DNA from: Gracilaria domingensis
Taxonomy: Eukaryota; Rhodophyta; Florideophyceae; Gracilariales; Gracilariaceae
Assembly: GCA_022539475.1 (NCBI GenBank)
Contig: VCMS01000018.1
Location: 62,001 to 126,000 of the forward strand
Direction: 5' to 3'
DNA length: 64,000 bases
A model generated the notes under the pieces. That model saw only the letters and a program-made list of their open reading frames with translations. It did not search any database and was not told the origin of the DNA. Each line of letters begins with the position of its first letter. Positions within the stretch are counted from its first letter, which is position 1. The position numbers were made by a program, and so were the translations under genes. This document shows positions 20,620-31,930 of the stretch, in pieces.

Positions 20620-21902
20620 TGCACGGAAGTAGACCGGGTGGTGGCGCTCGGCACACCGGAGTCGTTTGGTAAGAAGCGCCGCTTTCGTCGGGGGAATGGG
20701 AATTCAGGGACGTCGGTTCATTGCGGACGCCGCTGTGCTGCAGCACCGCGGCGTGGCGAGGTCACGTGATCTGCAGGTTCGAAGCGGCGGCGCGGGGCAG
20801 TTGCGGCGGGCCGACATAGGCGATGAGGCGGCGGTGGCGAGGCAGCGGTGACGGAACGGAAGGAGGGGGGGGGGGGCGTGGCGTTAGTAGTGAACGGCGC
20901 GGGGCGGGCGCGGGGTCGCGTATCAAGGCGAGGGGGGGCTGCGCGCGGAGCGGATGCGCGAGTCAGGTGGACGCCGCGCTGCTGGGGCGCGCGCTGCTGC
21001 GCCGATTGCACAACAGGCTGTTGTCAATAGCTGTGCAGCCAACGAGCTCGCGCGACGCGCCCCGGCTGCCACTCGCTTTTCTTTGGGGTATCTACGCAGT
21101 CATGTGTGTCATGCGCGAAACCCCGCAGCGCTGTGGCGCATGGCCGAATCGCGCCATGATCTGCCTCGCGACCCCTCCCCCTCCCCGTGTTCCGCCGGAG
21201 CCGCAGCCTTGTGCGGCACACAGCTGCCCGGGGAGTGGCCCCGGGCCATCGACGCGCACGACTGCGATCTGGCTGCAGTCGTGCGCTGCTGCACGTGGCG
21301 GACACTTCGATCGAGCTACGCGCTGCCATGTACGCCATCATCTTCATAGCGTTGCTGTAGGTAAGAACAGGGATCTCGTTATGCGCGGTTCCCGCTTTCT
21401 ACCATAGTCATCCCCGCCAGCAAAAGGCGCGATAATGCATAGCCATTCTGTCCGCGTCAACCTGGACCTACGCAAGCCGTGCGTAGACCCGTCAGCTCTG
21501 TCGAGACTCGAGAGCATACGCACGAGCGTACGCACGGCAGTATATCAGTCGTTAATCAGCCGCCTGCCTGCTACACTGCTGCATCAGCCCGCTGGACGCG
21601 CTCCACCGCCAAGTCGTCACCGAAAGACGTCGCAGCTCATTCTCCCATGCTTCCCCCCTTCCCTCGCCCTTCCCCCTACCCCCACCTCTTTCTTGTCTCT
21701 CTTGCTTCTCCCAACCCCTTCTTCACTTCAACCCCCCTTATCATTCCCACACTCGCTCCACCCCTCTCTCATCCTGGTTCCATCTCCTTTTCTTCAACCA
21801 CTCCCTCTTCTCTTTATATCTTCTAACTTCTATATCTCAGCTGTATCTCCCGACGTTTACCTCTCATCTCTTTGCCCTGCCCTGCTCCCCATTTGCCCCT
21901 CA
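20620..21902. other. GC-rich intergenic with G-run and pyrimidine-rich tract
   Basis: Between the divergent starts of the photolyase and CHD1-like genes. It contains a run of about 11 G near 20867 and a strongly pyrimidine-rich plus strand from about 21636 to 21855 (repeated CCCTTCC, CTCTT and CTTC words), probably promoter sequence of the CHD1-like gene. Overlapping GC-driven open frames (20823-21407, 20954-21349) are not credible genes, although the end of one frame (HVADTSIELRAAMYAIIFIA, near 21290-21355) looks protein-like and may be a relic. Confidence 0.4.
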
Positions 21903-24900
21903 TGCAATCCTCTCGGCCCTCCAGGGCGGACGGCTCGCCTGGCGACGAAGAACCAATCCTTTCTTCCGACGAGTGGCAATGAAGAAGATCATCTCCATCT
22001 TCTTCTATACATAATTTCTCCAATAATGCGCATTCTAATCCAAACTCTTCACCACAACAATCTTCCCCATTTCGCGAGAAATCCTCAAGTTCTCCCGACC
22101 GTAATGAGTCTTCTTCTTCCTATCACCATGACGAAGATGCCAACGAGGGTGACGATGAGGACGATGCTGACGTTCAAGTTGAGCTTGAGGGCGAGCTGGA
22201 CCAGGTGGACCAAGATGCCCAATACGCTTCCGGAAACAGTCCCAACCACCCACAATTGGCAAATAGCGACCATCCTGATAGTGATAGTGATGATCAGTCA
22301 AACATGATTCGCAGGAGAAGTCGCTCGCAACAGAAATTTGTCATCCCAGAAGATATGCCTGACGAAACCTGCTATTTCCGGCATTCCTCTCGCTCATGGC
22401 ATGCCCCAGAGCGCCTCTCAATTTCCCCACCAGACTCTCCCAGCGCTTCTAGCGTTGGCAGTGACTCTGACTACAAGGCTGACGATGGTACGTTAATCTA
22501 TCTTTTAACTAATACTGCCTTTGGCCTTAACTCCTTTCTTCTCTAACACACGTCATCTCTGCGCTCTCCACATTTGTTCTGACACAGCTGAAGAAGAGGA
22601 GGACTAAGATGAGGAGTATGAAGACCTTGATGATGACGATTTCAATTTGGAATCGGGGAGGAAGACAAGATCTCTCGCAAAGCGATCATCGTCTGGGCAG
22701 GCCAATCGTATCAGACGATTCGAAGCCAATGACGCTGATGACCACGTCGAAGATGGTAACGCATCTCCGTCTGACTCTGACGGTGATAGGCTCATGGATG
22801 GAACGCCTGCAAAACTTGCTGGGAAGCGCAGGCGCCGATCTTTGCAGCATCCGAAGAAACGACGGAGAACGAATTCCGTCCCCGTCGATGATGAAGCATT
22901 CCGAAGTGCGCACATTAATAGTCGGACAGGTGGTACGGTGAATTCCTTTGAGGGGGACGATCTGTTGGAGGAGGAAGCTGCTATTCTTGCAGCAATGCAG
23001 GCTGAGGAGGCTGCAGATGCCAACATACCAGGCGTTGACCAAGTTTTGGAGTATCGCGTTATCGATGGGAAACCAAACGCGGGTGAAGGCGATGGACCTT
23101 ACAGGGATTTTGCGGTCTTCAATGTAGAATTCAAGATCAAGTAGACTATCACCTCGTTCCGGAAGTGCACCCGGAAAACATGGGATACTCTTCAGGCAGT
23201 GAAAGGTGCGAAGAAGGTCAGCAACTTTGTCAAGTCGGTTGAAGAAGTACGAAAACTTGTCTTGAACAACGCAACTCCAGAAGATATTGAAGACCTGCGG
23301 GTAAATAAGGAAGAAGATAGAGAGCTCTTCCGAAGCTATGAGGTTGTTGACCGCATCATTGCCCATAGAGAAACTGAAGATTTGGGGACGGAGTATTTGG
23401 TGCAATGGTGTATCCTCTCTTATGAGTATTGCACTTCGGAGAAAAGATCTGATCTTAGTACTGAGGCTGACATGAAAGCCATAGATGCGTTCAGTGACAG
23501 AGAACAAGCAGTCTTGTCTATGACAAGTAAGAAGCGTTTCAACCCCTTCAATGTCAAAGACGATAGGCCTAAAATGAAGCGCATGACTGAGTAGCCAAAG
23601 TTTCTTCATGGAGAAGGGCGAACTCTCCGACCGTATCAGCTTCACGCTCTTAACTTTCTTGATTTTGCGTGGACGAATCGCAACAACGTTATTCTCGCAG
23701 ACGAGATGGGTCTTGGAAAGGCTCTGCAAACCATATCGTTTCTTGGCTGGTTGATGTATGCCCGTAATATCCATGGTTTGTTTCTTGTTGTCGTACCACT
23801 GAGCACCATAGCAGGATGGGTTCGGGAATTTAGGCAGTGGCTACCGGACATGAACGTCATATGCTACGTTGGGAACTCCAAATCGAGAGACATGATTCGA
23901 GAGCACGAGTTCTTCTCATCAGCCAAAGGAGGCACTGAAAAGTTCCACACGCTTCTTACAACACCAGAGCTTCTTATGCAGGATGTTGACTATCTTGGTG
24001 AGTTCAGGTGGTGCATGATTGCCGTGGACGAAGCTCACCGTTTGAAGAATGAAACAAGTGCTCTGCACACAACAATAGCTGGTCTGCGCTCTGGAAACTG
24101 TCTGCTAGTCACCGAAACCCCACTGCAGAATTCAGTGCGCCAGTTATGGGCCCTGCTACGCTTCCTGAACACAACGAAGTTCCCTAGCGCGGAAGCATTT
24201 GAGGAACGCTTTTCTTTTGCTGCGTTGAGAGATCCAGAGCGTGTGAGCGAGCTTCACAATACCTTGAGTCCCTACATTATGCGTCGTCAAAAGGGTGATG
24301 TCGAGAAATCCTTGCCGAAGAAAACGTATGCTGTTCTTCGAGTGGAAATGACTTCCGCCCAGCAGCAATACTACCGTTGGTTACTAACTAAGAATCTAAC
24401 AAAGTTGAACGAAGCTGGAAAAGCCAGAGGCATTGGTAACACTTCTAGTATCCGAAACATCTTCATAGAGTTGAAGAAGTGTTGCAACCATCCGAATCTT
24501 TTTCCCAACTATGCAGATACCTCCACTCCAACCACTGTGGAAGAATTAATTCGTGCCTCTGGAAAGATGAATCTTTTGGACAAACTTATGCTTCGTCTCA
24601 AGGAAAGAGGACGTCGAATGCTTATTTTTTCTCAAATGGTGAAGATGTTGAACATACTTTAAGACTACTGTCGAATGCGGCTGTTCCCATTTGAACGACT
24701 TGGTGGAAGTGTTGCGAACCAAGTTCGCCAGCGCTCTGTCGATCACTTTAGTGCCCCAGAGTCGACTTACTTTATTTTCTTCTTCTCAGCCAGAGCTGGG
24801 GACTTTGGCATTAACTTGGCCGCAACGGACACCGTCATAATCTTTGACTCTGACTTGAATCCTCAAAATGATCTGCAAGCGGAGAGTGGCACCCATCGCA

Positions 24901-25791
24901 TTGTACAAACTAAGGAGGTGAAAGTGTTTCGGTTACTGAGCAGGGAAACTGTGGAGGAAGACATTCAGGAGCCAGCCAAACAAAAGCAGGTCCTTGAGCA
25001 CGTCGTGTTTCATGGTGTAGAAGGTGGTAGCAAAGCTGATGGAAAGGAGCGGGATATTGCGTCTAAGAAAGAGGAAATATCGGCGATTCTTCGTTATGGT
25101 GCTGAGGACCTTGCGAAAAACGTAGAAGGTGGATCGAAGATGAAGGATGCTGCATCCAATGGTTCTGAATCGACAGCGAACGATACCAAGAAAGAAGATA
25201 AGGACGAGAACGCAGAGGACAGTCGTGTAGTTGACGCTGACGATATCGACGAACTGTAGGCTAGAGCTCCAACAGATGTGGCCTCTCAGGTTGGTGCGGC
25301 TCAGCTCAGCGTCGGGGACTAGCTTCTTATTGCCTCCAAGTGGAAGGACTCCATCACGGTGGAAGACGATGAAGATCTTAGAAAGAGTGATAAGGAAGGA
25401 AGAGGACCCCGAAGTGAAGAAAATGGCTGAGGAAGCTTCTAATCTAGTGATTGCTATGGACAAAGAGGTGTCCAGGCCCAAAGCGCGCAAAGTGCAAGAA
25501 AACGGCAAACATGCTAAGAAAGGAGATCCTGAGTTTGGGACAGAGTTATTCCGCAGGATCTCGAGAAGCATGCTGTTGCAAACGAAACTGTAATTGGAAC
25601 TCGAAGGGGGAGGCATCCTAAGACCCTCGGAAATGACTCTGCTCAGGAAGGTAACCGGAGGGGTACTAGGAGATTCGGTCGATATGAGAACAGGGAGGTG
25701 TCTCACGTTAGAAAGCTATCTGAGAAGGAACAAAGAAGTCTACTGCGTTCTTTACGGGAAGATGAAGGAAAGGCTGTACGGAGGTGGTTAG
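21903..25791 (+). pseudogene. CHD1: CHD1-like chromatin remodeler (SNF2 ATPase)
   Basis: CHD1 slides and spaces nucleosomes behind RNA polymerase II. The start ATG at 21903 opens an acidic Ser-rich N-terminus. The second chromodomain region (about 23045-23540) has VKGAKKVSNF and the linker YEVVDRIIA. The ATPase begins RTLRPYQLHALNFL (23620), with NNVILADEMGLGKALQTISF (23686), VDEAHRLKN (24029), IFIELKKCCNHPNLFPNY, MLIFSQMVKMLNIL, ARAGDFGINLAATDTVIIFD and a C-terminal EISAILRYGAEDLAKN. Apart from the intron, one frame holds from 21903 to 25259, with stops at 21980 (TGA), 22605 (TAA), 23142 (TAG, at a conserved Trp), 23592 (TAG) and 24660 (TAA). Walker A reads GKA instead of GKT, and motif III reads TETPLQN instead of TGTPLQN. 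A basic C-terminal tail continues in other frames to about 25790. Inactive as an ATPase. Confidence 0.85.
22488..22587 (+). other. Spliceosomal intron in the CHD1-like gene
   Basis: A 100-bp segment starting GTACGT and ending GACACAG, rich in T and C before the acceptor. Removing it joins ...KADD to AEEEED in the same frame, within the acidic N-terminal region. Without removal the frame runs into a stop at 22544-22546. This is the only intron I can support in the window, and it shows the DNA is from a eukaryotic nucleus. Confidence 0.7.
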
Positions 25792-26140
25792 GGTGACGGA
25801 GAAGTGTGCCGTGTGCGACAAAGTTCCTAGAACGTACCCAACACACATCAGTTTTATATTAGAACTATTCTATATACAGAACATATCAATAAAGTATCAT
25901 CTTTATATCAAACTTAACTTTATCCGGACTATATCTGAGAATGGAGTTTATCGAAATTGTACTGAAGTTATATCTAAACATGGGACGGGCTCAAAGCTTT
26001 ATCGATTCGATATCGATTTAATATCACCCATTTTGACCCAAATACGCAGTATATATGAAACCTATATCAAAACTATATAAATTTTATATCCAAAAAGCTT
26101 TCGTTATACCAAACCTATATCAGTAAATATCTCCCGTTTC
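25792..26140. repeat. AT-rich low-complexity tract with TATATC words
   Basis: Irregular repetition of TATATC/TATATCAA-like words on an AT-rich background (for example 25850-25925 and 26010-26125). No gene. It may be a degenerate satellite or the remains of an element end. Confidence 0.4.
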
Positions 26141-28931
26141 TACTGGGGGTTGCTATGATTTGCTCGAAGGAGTCTCTCTTTGGCCCACGTGCGAATTATG
26201 TCTCTAAGAACGATTTTCTCCACGTCAAGATCCGGCATTTCTCCGAACCTCAGTGCTGATTTCTTTAGACTTCTGGTACGACTTGAACTCATTCTCATGG
26301 GCATCGTGGTCTTGCAACTCGTCAATCTTGAGATACATATTTAATCTGTGAATGATTGGATTGCGCATCACGGTTTGAATGAGTGACCTCTTCACCACGG
26401 TTTTCAGCAGACCCTTGGCCGCAAAAGCTTAGAACTGTGCCATCACCGCTAGTAGGAACTCCTTCATCAAAATGGCTTGGAATCATTCATTTCAGTAAAG
26501 CTTACACCAGACACTATAGCACGCTTCTGGCGGTGTCCGACTCCTACTCTTCACTGTATAGACCTCTGAATGGGAACGATAGTTTTCTTCGTCGTGTCCT
26601 TCACTGCCTTCCTGCCTCTTTTCATTGCATCCTTCAGAAAAAGCAAACATCCAGTAATTACGAACCGCTACAAGAATTTAAAAAGCCCTCACTATGTCTT
26701 TCTCTGTCTGCAAACGCTTGGAGACGTACTTGACTTTCACAGAACGGAAAGTACGAGAACCGCGAATCAGACCCATATTATGGGAGGAGAAGTGAGATTT
26801 CATATCTTTTGCTGCATTTATAAACTCAAAAGACCCTGGGAAGTGATCAGGTGCTAAGCTCTAGACCGAGTCTTCAACACACCGTGTCCTTTCGTCGTCC
26901 AAAAATTCCGGAAAGCGGCCACGGAAGATATGCTCAAAACCCAGACTCGCCAGGAGTACAATACCCGTAGTTCTGCCGTTTCTATTCGAATAGCGTCAGA
27001 GTATGAAGGAGCCGAGTATTCGGCTCCTTCATACTCTGACGATACATAGCCTTGGAAATGCGGATAGATTGAGGAAGAACCTGGTTGAGCGCAGAGAACT
27101 CTTAAGGAAGAACAATTGGTGGAGAGCAGCAGACAAAGAACAGTGAACAAAGCGTCTGGCCGCCAAGAAGTCATTTTATTTTTCTGGTGGCCTGCCAAAA
27201 ATGAGTTGGATATCTAGTAGAAAGGTATTTTGGAAAAGTAGAGTGATTCACCCTCATCAAACCAATAAAAATCGTATGGACTGCAAGGGGCAGGTATAGA
27301 TTGCAAATTTGTGGAACTCTACTTCGCTTGGTCGGGTTTATCTAATGATATAGCTCGATTGGATGCGGAAACCAGAAGACGTGGATGGCAAGAGAAATAA
27401 TGGTACACGGCAGAACCATTGTCGTCATACAAATCGGAATAACGCACTCATGTACCTAGCTCTATGAGAGACGTTGGGGAAGAAGCGTTGGATCATTCTT
27501 CCGGCGCCAACTTTTCTCCCATGAAGCCGAAGCGAAAAACTTCAAGCGACAAAATGCAAACGTCTTCCTTTTGATCTGGTTGAAACTGCTCCAGAATGGA
27601 TCTACAGAGAATAATTATTGATTTCCAATATACGAAAACCCTTTTAGACCTAGTTTCGATGAAGAGTTATGTCGCAATATATTTATCTCATAATAACAAA
27701 AAGAGCTTCTACTTTGATCACAAGCATGAAGAGCGAGAAATACTCGTCGTTTTGAATGGAATGAGTAAAAGATTATCGAGGGATAAAAATGAGAAGATGG
27801 GAGATGACTCAGTTCACAAATAGAACAGATAATGGGGATATTAATGAAAACAGTGAAATAGGAAACAATTCTCATTTTCCAGATTTCTCCAACGAAAAGA
27901 GAAGGGTCAGATGGTAGAAACAATTTCTTCCGTTACAGAACCTATCAGACCCTTCTCGAGGCATGCATTGGAAGGAGGGAATTATGAGTCAAAAAGATAC
28001 TCTTTGGACTCTAGCTAAGCCCAAATCACTGGCATGTCGCTTCGCGAGCTGTCCAATTGTACTCCAAAAGCACTCCGAGTAATGAAGTAGGCTTTTGAAT
28101 GAATTTATTTGCCGTTGCAAGGTTATCCAAAAAGAATGCGAATGGCGTACAAGGGCAGTGCATTTGGAGGTTTGAAATGGGGGAAACTTGCACACTAAAT
28201 CGCTAGCAAAATCCATTGTCATTGAATCATCATGCGGTGGTAATCAAAATTGATGCCTCTCAATAAAATGTAAGGGCACTTTCGAGAAATTTATTTTTTT
28301 CAAAATATCACACTCATGGAAGCATCAGTAGTCAGAATCTTGCTAACAACTCAATGATGTTGGTCATGTTTCCCTTAGTACAGGATTAATCCTCTTTTCA
28401 CATCTAAGGAAAAGTCTTTTTCTTTCGTTCAAATAGTTTTGCTTGGGAATCCGGTCACATCTATGAGACCATTTCTGCCAGGGCAGATTCTTTGACTTCC
28501 TTTGCAAGCACTCTATTTGAATTCTATCCATATCGCCTTCAGCTCATGTCACTCTACATGTTCATAACTATTTTGAGAAATTCGGTCCTTGGCATGCTCA
28601 ATTTCAGTTTGTCGTGGAGCGCCTTCTCGTAAAAGTACACAGTTGTACAAGATGGGATTCAAACTTTGAACGGCATCCATTCCGTAACAATCATAACTTT
28701 TTAGCGATAGAACGTATGTGAGGAAGGCTTGGATCAGGCATATGCAGTCAACTAGAGTAGGACGAATCGGATCTGAATGGTGGCAGCAAACTAAGGAGTC
28801 CCAGCTTCATGGAAAACGAACGTCAGCAGTGGATAGATTAGAATGTGCGTGTTGCGTTGCACGGCATTGTTCGTTAGGTCGATATATCCAGAGGGCGAGC
28901 AACATTCGCGACATGTCGCTTTGCGTCACCA
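26141..28931. other. Gene-free stretch apart from one hairpin
   Basis: Only short, non-protein-like open frames on either strand. No RNA gene recognised. The one structured feature is the hairpin at 26994-27041. Confidence 0.45.
26994..27041. repeat. Perfect 22-bp inverted repeat, 4-nt loop
   Basis: The left arm (26994-27015, starting CGTCAGAGTATG) is the exact reverse complement of the right arm (27020-27041), with the loop GTAT between. There is no T-run after it and no neighbouring gene it could terminate. It could be a foldback insertion, a small-RNA precursor or a replication-slippage product. Confidence 0.8.
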
Positions 28932-29050
28932 TACAGGCAAATTGATAGTCTCATATGCGTCCCAAATGTGGCCAAGAAAGGAACAAAATTGTGCCTCAAA
29001 TTACCGTTTCAGATATGCGCCAAATGCGGCCAAAACTGTGCACCTAAAAT
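28932..29050. repeat. Terminal region of transposon element 3
   Basis: An inverted copy of the right terminal block of element 1 (15840-15960), beginning TACAGGCAAATTGATAGTC. It includes the same subterminal words (CCAAATGTGGCC, GCCAAATGCGGCC) and the phrase ATTGTGCCTCAAATTAC. Sequence left of 28932 is unrelated to that flanking element 1, so this is the element end. Confidence 0.65.
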
Positions 29051-29537
29051 GTGAACCTTTTTGGGTACGTCGGCCATAATGCAAAGATATACTACGGGTT
29101 TTCTAGCAAAAGCAAAACGTATATCAAAGAGTTGAGAACATCATGCGTATGTCCGGAGAAATCTCGAAAACCATTCACCGGTGCGATAGCAAGAAGATTA
29201 GTAACCACCGTGAATGAACCTGTTCGTCTCGAAATGCCAGAGAAACGAGGTCCTGCCGCTGTACGGGAAGTGTGGCTCAAGCTTGGCCACAAATATTTGG
29301 TTCCAGTTTCCAGAAAAAAATTATCAGGACAACAGGGATCAGAAAACGACCATGCCTTTCGATGTTGAAGCTAGATTATGCTTATTCCTTCCTACATGAT
29401 GTGATTCATCTTGTTTCTATCGGGTGGGTGAAGAAAAGTCTTCAACTGATAACCGTTGCACATCTGAGAACTGCAAATATAGAAGAGCTACCAGCATACG
29501 GCATCCCGGCGCAAACTCGGAGTAGAATCAACGAATC
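29051..29537 (+). pseudogene. CACTA-like transposase fragment (element 3)
   Basis: Reads the middle of the element 1 transposase: FGYVGHNAKIYYGFSSKSKT, EKSRKPFTGAIARR, MPEKRGPAAVREVWLKLG and LDYAYSFLHDVIHLVSIGWV, with one frame change near 29330. The DGF catalytic segment, the whole N-terminal half and the accessory gene are missing; the terminal block joins directly to the middle of the transposase, so this is an internally deleted derivative. Its reading frame near 29350 shows which base is missing in element 1. It ends abruptly at 29537, where the Sel1-like copy B begins. Confidence 0.75.
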
Positions 29538-29538
29538 A

Positions 29539-31930
29539 CGGTATGCGCCAGTCCTAGTCAGTACTTCCCTCGCAAGATCATGCATGGCCGATGGATCCTG
29601 TTCTTGAACCCGTACCATATGAGCGTCCGTGTCGCCGAGGTTTGAATTTGCAAGGGGAGTAAAGTTCGGCACGAAATTAATAACTTGAGCTTGATGTGTA
29701 CCCAGTGCACTGAACTCAATGCCCTGTAACCATTTGGGTCAGGATGAGAGTGATAAAATGGGGATAGTTCTAAATCGTTGGACACAATTCCTTCGTCGTC
29801 CGATAAGTCTCCTATACTTAGCTGTGATGGATTTGTAGTAGTCTTCGAACCGCTTGGTGAACTTCGTGAATATTTGCGCCTTTTACCAGCGGCTATTATG
29901 TTCCGCAGTGGCAGTGGGTCTGGGGAATTTAACTGGTTCTTTGTAGGAACAAGGCCGGAACTGAGTTTGAGTATGGCATCCAGATGAACATATGCATCGC
30001 GCAAGTCCGATATACTAGCCTTCTCGTATGCCAACACAGCGCCATGTTTTGTAGACCGAACTCGATGCGCTGTGCTCGATATCCCATCCCATTTGTAGGC
30101 ACTCGGATGGAATTTGGTCTCCTGTGATGATAAATAAGGGAAGCGTCAACTTGAAGAGGGCCACTCCAGCTCGGAATGGCCACCATTCTTCCCATACGTA
30201 TGCAGTTCCTTCAGCGTCAGCGCTACTTTCATTCTTCGAGACCACCCCACGAGATATCTTCGTGTTACCTCTAGAATCCTTATCGTGGTTCATCTAGCGG
30301 TTTCTTTGCCAATCTCTTCTACGGTGAAGACGACCCTCAAAGCCTCCCTACAGTTACGCCATTTGAACAACACATTTGGCTGGTCGAGAGGGACATTTTC
30401 GTCTCCCTCGACTACCACTTCTAGATATATGAGGAGTGACGTTCGACAAGCAGTGATCAGAACCTTATACGGTTGGGAACCCGCTCGAGCCGAGATTTTG
30501 AAGAACACCCGTGCGACGCTATTGTCATTCAGAACTAGGACCTCTTTCGAGTGTTCAACTCGAAGGATAGTAAACCTCAGTAGTAACAAAAGCATTGCCT
30601 ACTCTGTACTGGACGACTTTGTAGCTTTCTTCTTCAAACTTTTGGAGCACAGCGTGCACTTCATTTAGACATTCCCATAACAGGCGTTCCTGAACGGTTG
30701 AATTAAGCATCTCAGGGTGTTCCATGGATTGATTAGTTCCAGTAATTAATCCCGGAGTTGTTGAGGGATGCATATCGGTATTGATTTCCTTGGGAGAGGA
30801 GCAAACCACAATTTATCCTTTCTATCTTCCTCAAAATAACAAAAGTCTGCAATTTCCGAACGCACACTTCCCGTCTCGCATCCCATAAAGCTCAGAATAT
30901 GTTCCAGATGCGCATGCTACGCATCGATATTCGTCAGTTGGTTTCTAAGCTGTATTCGCTCCAAATCGAGATAAAATTCAAAGATACGTTAAATTCGCTC
31001 TAAAGAGAGCTTGGCCGAGTATTCTAGTGAATCCCTATTTGTGTTCCCTACACCACCTAGGCCTTCGTCTGATATGACATCCACATGTTGGTCATATTCA
31101 AAGGCATCTCGCTGAGTTTTTGTGCTGTGTGCGATATTGTATTCTTTGCCATCTAAACTAACACCCCGCTGGCGTCAACCTGGTGTCCTGTATTGATTGC
31201 CAACCAGTTGTCGATACGAGCGCTATCTTGGTAAAATTTCTATATTTGTCCCACAAGAGCTTTCCATACCCCGTTCTCATGAAGAGGAACCTAATCTTGT
31301 AGCTACTGGAGGTTCGTTGATACCCAGCTGATCTTGCAATATAGGCCCGGGAGCATCTGTTGGTTGCAATTTCTTCCTTGACCGAAGGATATCGAACTAC
31401 TTCGAGCCTGTGGGAGCTTGTGATTGAGGTCTTGCGTGACACACGACCACTCACTAATGCCGATAATTATGGCAAACCATTCAACTTGAGAAGGGGTAAG
31501 CTTTTCTACCAAATCATAAAACTAGGGAGAGACTTCTGCTCCTGCTTCTTTTATGAGCGATCTATGAAGACCGTCCGATGACGATGCATCATTGCTCTGC
31601 TTCGAGACTGGTCAATTATATGGAAGTCCAGCTCCATTTAGAAAGAATTTCCTAGGTACTTCATGTTTGTCAAACACCTGATCTCTGCTCGATGGTACAA
31701 ACAAATTCCATTTATCAGAGGGGAGAAACGAACTCTGTCCAAGGTTGGATTTAAAACGGTAATCCCAACGTTCGTTGCTGCATTCCAAGCACACTGTAGT
31801 TACGGCTGTACCCCATATTTTCGCGCCAAATGGTTGTCGTCTCGACTCCCAAGAGTCGTCGCCATAAAGAAAAGCCTCCAAGTTTTGAAGCCAGTACTTC
31901 CCTAATTTTGCCAATAAGCCACTGTCCATC
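29539..31930 (-). pseudogene. Sel1-like repeat protein, multicopy family, copy B
   Basis: An inverted relative of 2096-4503. Matching pieces in order include AFLYGDDSWESRRQPFGAKI (about 31870), SSRDQVFDKHEVPRKFFLN, HSKEVLVLNDNSVARVFF (30560), SSADAEGTAYVWEEWWPF (30200), VHLDAILKLSSGLV (29990) and SAMHDLAREVLTRTGAYR (29560). It is more degraded than copy A, with many stops and frame changes, and is cut off inside the first Sel1 repeat at 29539, where it abuts a transposase fragment. Its 5' part continues at 34198-34440, beyond an insertion. No function can remain. Confidence 0.75.

Noticed and set aside
20823-21407. 194-codon plus-strand open frame in GC-rich DNA
   Set aside because: Composition follows the GC skew, overlapping frames are equally open, and no motif is present.
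21435-22307. 290-codon plus-strand open frame
   Set aside because: The pyrimidine-rich tract keeps it open, and its second half overlaps the acidic N-terminus of the CHD1-like gene in the wrong frame.
22686-23774. 362-codon minus-strand open frame
   Set aside because: It is antisense to the CHD1-like gene, whose plus strand shows clear SNF2 motifs; no protein-like features of its own.
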